64,000 nt of DNA from Albugo candida. Taxonomy: Eukaryota > Oomycota > Peronosporomycetes > Albuginales. The notes below the pieces were generated by a model that was not told the origin of the DNA, did no database searches, and saw nothing but the letters and a program-made list of their open reading frames with translations. Positions 62,454-64,000 of the stretch are shown one piece after another (the stretch's first letter is position 1; each line of letters begins with the position of its first letter). Position numbers and translations under genes: made by a program. Location of the stretch: NCBI GenBank assembly GCA_040437565.1, contig JBDOQK010000012.1, positions 496,001-560,000 on the forward strand, read 5' to 3'.

Positions 62454-64000
62454 GACGGGATGAGTGCAGCATTCTAAATCTTCACCAATGGAAGCGGTCG
62501 TTGTTGCCAGTAACTCCTTTGCATAGACCGAAGATGCTTGCACAATGCGCTCGACCCTCGACCTTTCGGTACTGGAATTTGTTTCCAGGATTAAGTAAAT
62601 CATGATTCGTACACAACACAATGGGAATTTCTGTACAACAAGCCGCATCTCGGATTAAGTCGTGTTAGCGCTTCATATCGCCTCAGAAATTGTACACTAC
62701 TTGACTATGTCTATCGATTCAACAAGAAGTGCGAGTTTCCTTACAGATAACAAATTCGTAGCTTACAAGGTCCGATGTATCCTCGCGATCAAGCTGCAAG
62801 ATGGAGCATTACGACGACCGATTTGTCAACACCATTATAAGTCGCTTGCGTGACTTTGCAATAGTTGGCTTGATCTCAGCAAAACGATTTCCACCTTAGA
62901 CAGCTTTGCTTCGTTAAACACTAGGATGACACGTTAATATGAAGCGGGGTCTTCAGCAATCGAGAATCCGAAGATGATGATCTTAAGTGTCAAAGGAAGC
63001 TTGATTACGTATGCTGCTTGCGACTTCTCCAATATCTTGAGAATCACGTCCGCTTTTATGAAGCCAAGTCATCGATATCTACCTGAGCACTACCATCCAA
63101 TCGATTTTGCGCTCCCATCACTGTTACTGATCCATGAAAATATATGCATTATACGATCTTTAGATGGTTCAAATATTGATCCTACAAAAGGGCAACACAT
63201 TCATACACTGTTCACATGCCGGATAGAAGAATTTAGAATTCAGAGCCTTTGTCAGTTTCGACCGCATGCGATGTGAACATACTGACTAGGTATGGGATGA
63301 TCTTATCCAGATTTTTCTATCATCACGGGAAGGCTCAACCATCCAATTTGGGAGTCCGCATGGACTTGCATTGTCCAACCCGTCAACACCCAAAATTTGA
63401 TAGCTTCGCACTTTCATCAAGTTGATTCTCGTAATGTATCGAAACTTCCGTGCTGCGCTGAGTTAGCACAAAAGCATGGTCGATTTCTTACTCGAATTAG
63501 ATATTCAATTTCGGCTAGTACGCTTCATCGATATGCAGCATGAAAATTCATGAAGTTGAGCTTATTGTTAGCTCCTGATCGGAAGTTTTGTTTAATGAGT
63601 TTGCCTATACGCATTGATTGGCCTCTAGAGGCGCACACAAGCGGTAAGCTGCAACGCGGACAAAAGCGGGTCCTTAGCTGTGCTATAAGGCTGCCATGCA
63701 TCACTATGTACTTCATGTTCAGCTTCTTCATCTTGCAAACAGAAAAAATGTGGGCAATTCGGAGAACATCAGAAGAATGCTAACGCGCCCTGAATATGAT
63801 GTTCTCGGATGAAATACTCTCTCGCTGAAACAACATGCTTGCGGCACAATGGTAGTGATAACGACGGATCGAGTAAGAAGTAATTCTTCGCACACGTTTA
63901 TCAAGCTAGTGCATTCCACATTCGTATTATTAAAGTCTCGCATTTGAATGGTGAAAAGATAATCGTGCTCGTAACGTCCTTATTTCATTGTTTGATGTCA
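62454..64000. other. No confident gene
   Basis: Short frames only: 100 codons at 62974-63276 on the plus strand, and 68-77 codons on both strands near 63525-63943. No motif, signal peptide or repeat that I can support. Confidence 0.4.

Overview
The window looks like nuclear DNA of an oomycete, probably an Albugo-like biotroph; the genus is a guess. The evidence is compact multi-exon genes with introns mostly of 40-75 nt, close head-to-head promoters, a secreted multi-domain Kazal protease inhibitor, tandem C-x-H-G-G-G zinc-binding repeats, a giant multi-PAS hybrid histidine kinase, and typical eukaryotic housekeeping proteins (Snu114, SGT1, SDS22, Cox17, Rab18, CENP-A). I found no bacterial operons, CRISPR arrays, rRNA, convincing tRNA or intact mobile elements.

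Layout. 0-6.3 kb: a possible partial gene exon at the left edge, a DJ-1/PfpI protein, then a gene-poor stretch holding an assembly fold-back. 6.3-14.7 kb: a GNL3/nucleostemin-type GTPase, a four-domain Kazal inhibitor, an unknown small gene, a helix-hairpin-helix protein, the Cox17 copper chaperone and an RBM22/Slt11 splicing factor without its RRM. 14.7-20 kb: gene-poor DNA, then Rab18 and a RING plus ubiquitin-like protein. 20.8-30.7 kb: an RGS-DENN protein and, convergent to it, a roughly 2000-residue PAS/histidine kinase/receiver/Hpt protein. 30.9-38.3 kb: an ankyrin protein, a centromeric histone H3, SGT1 and a four-PDZ protein. 39-45.6 kb: a MAPK kinase, SDS22, a DIX-domain protein and a HGGG-repeat protein. 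45.6-49.4 kb: gene-poor DNA with open-frame fragments that look decayed. 49.4-62.2 kb: a PX protein, an F-BAR protein, a PX/permuted-papain-fold fusion, tRNase Z, Snu114, a small unknown protein and a coiled-coil protein. The last 1.8 kb holds nothing I can support.

Assembly structure matters here. All eight runs of exactly 100 N are flanked by the same sequence on both sides (66 to about 535 bp). They are unmerged overlapping contigs, not missing sequence. Five pairs read as identical, one differs at two bases, and two (both in SGT1) differ at about 3%, as expected of two haplotypes. At SGT1 the contig before the first gap and the contig after the second gap overlap each other directly by 47 bp, so the 854-bp contig between them is a redundant alternative allele. 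When the duplicates are removed the DENN and SGT1 reading frames close exactly; the kinase stays in frame both ways.

Functional threads: signalling (PAS kinase, MAPK kinase, RGS-DENN, Rab18, PDZ, DIX), membrane shape and traffic (F-BAR, two PX proteins, DENN, Rab18), RNA processing (Snu114, Slt11, tRNase Z, GNL3-type GTPase), chromosome function (CENP-A, SDS22, SGT1) and one likely host-interaction protein (Kazal inhibitor). Nothing suggests these form one pathway. Exon models rest on GT-AG signals plus frame and family continuity, without transcript support.
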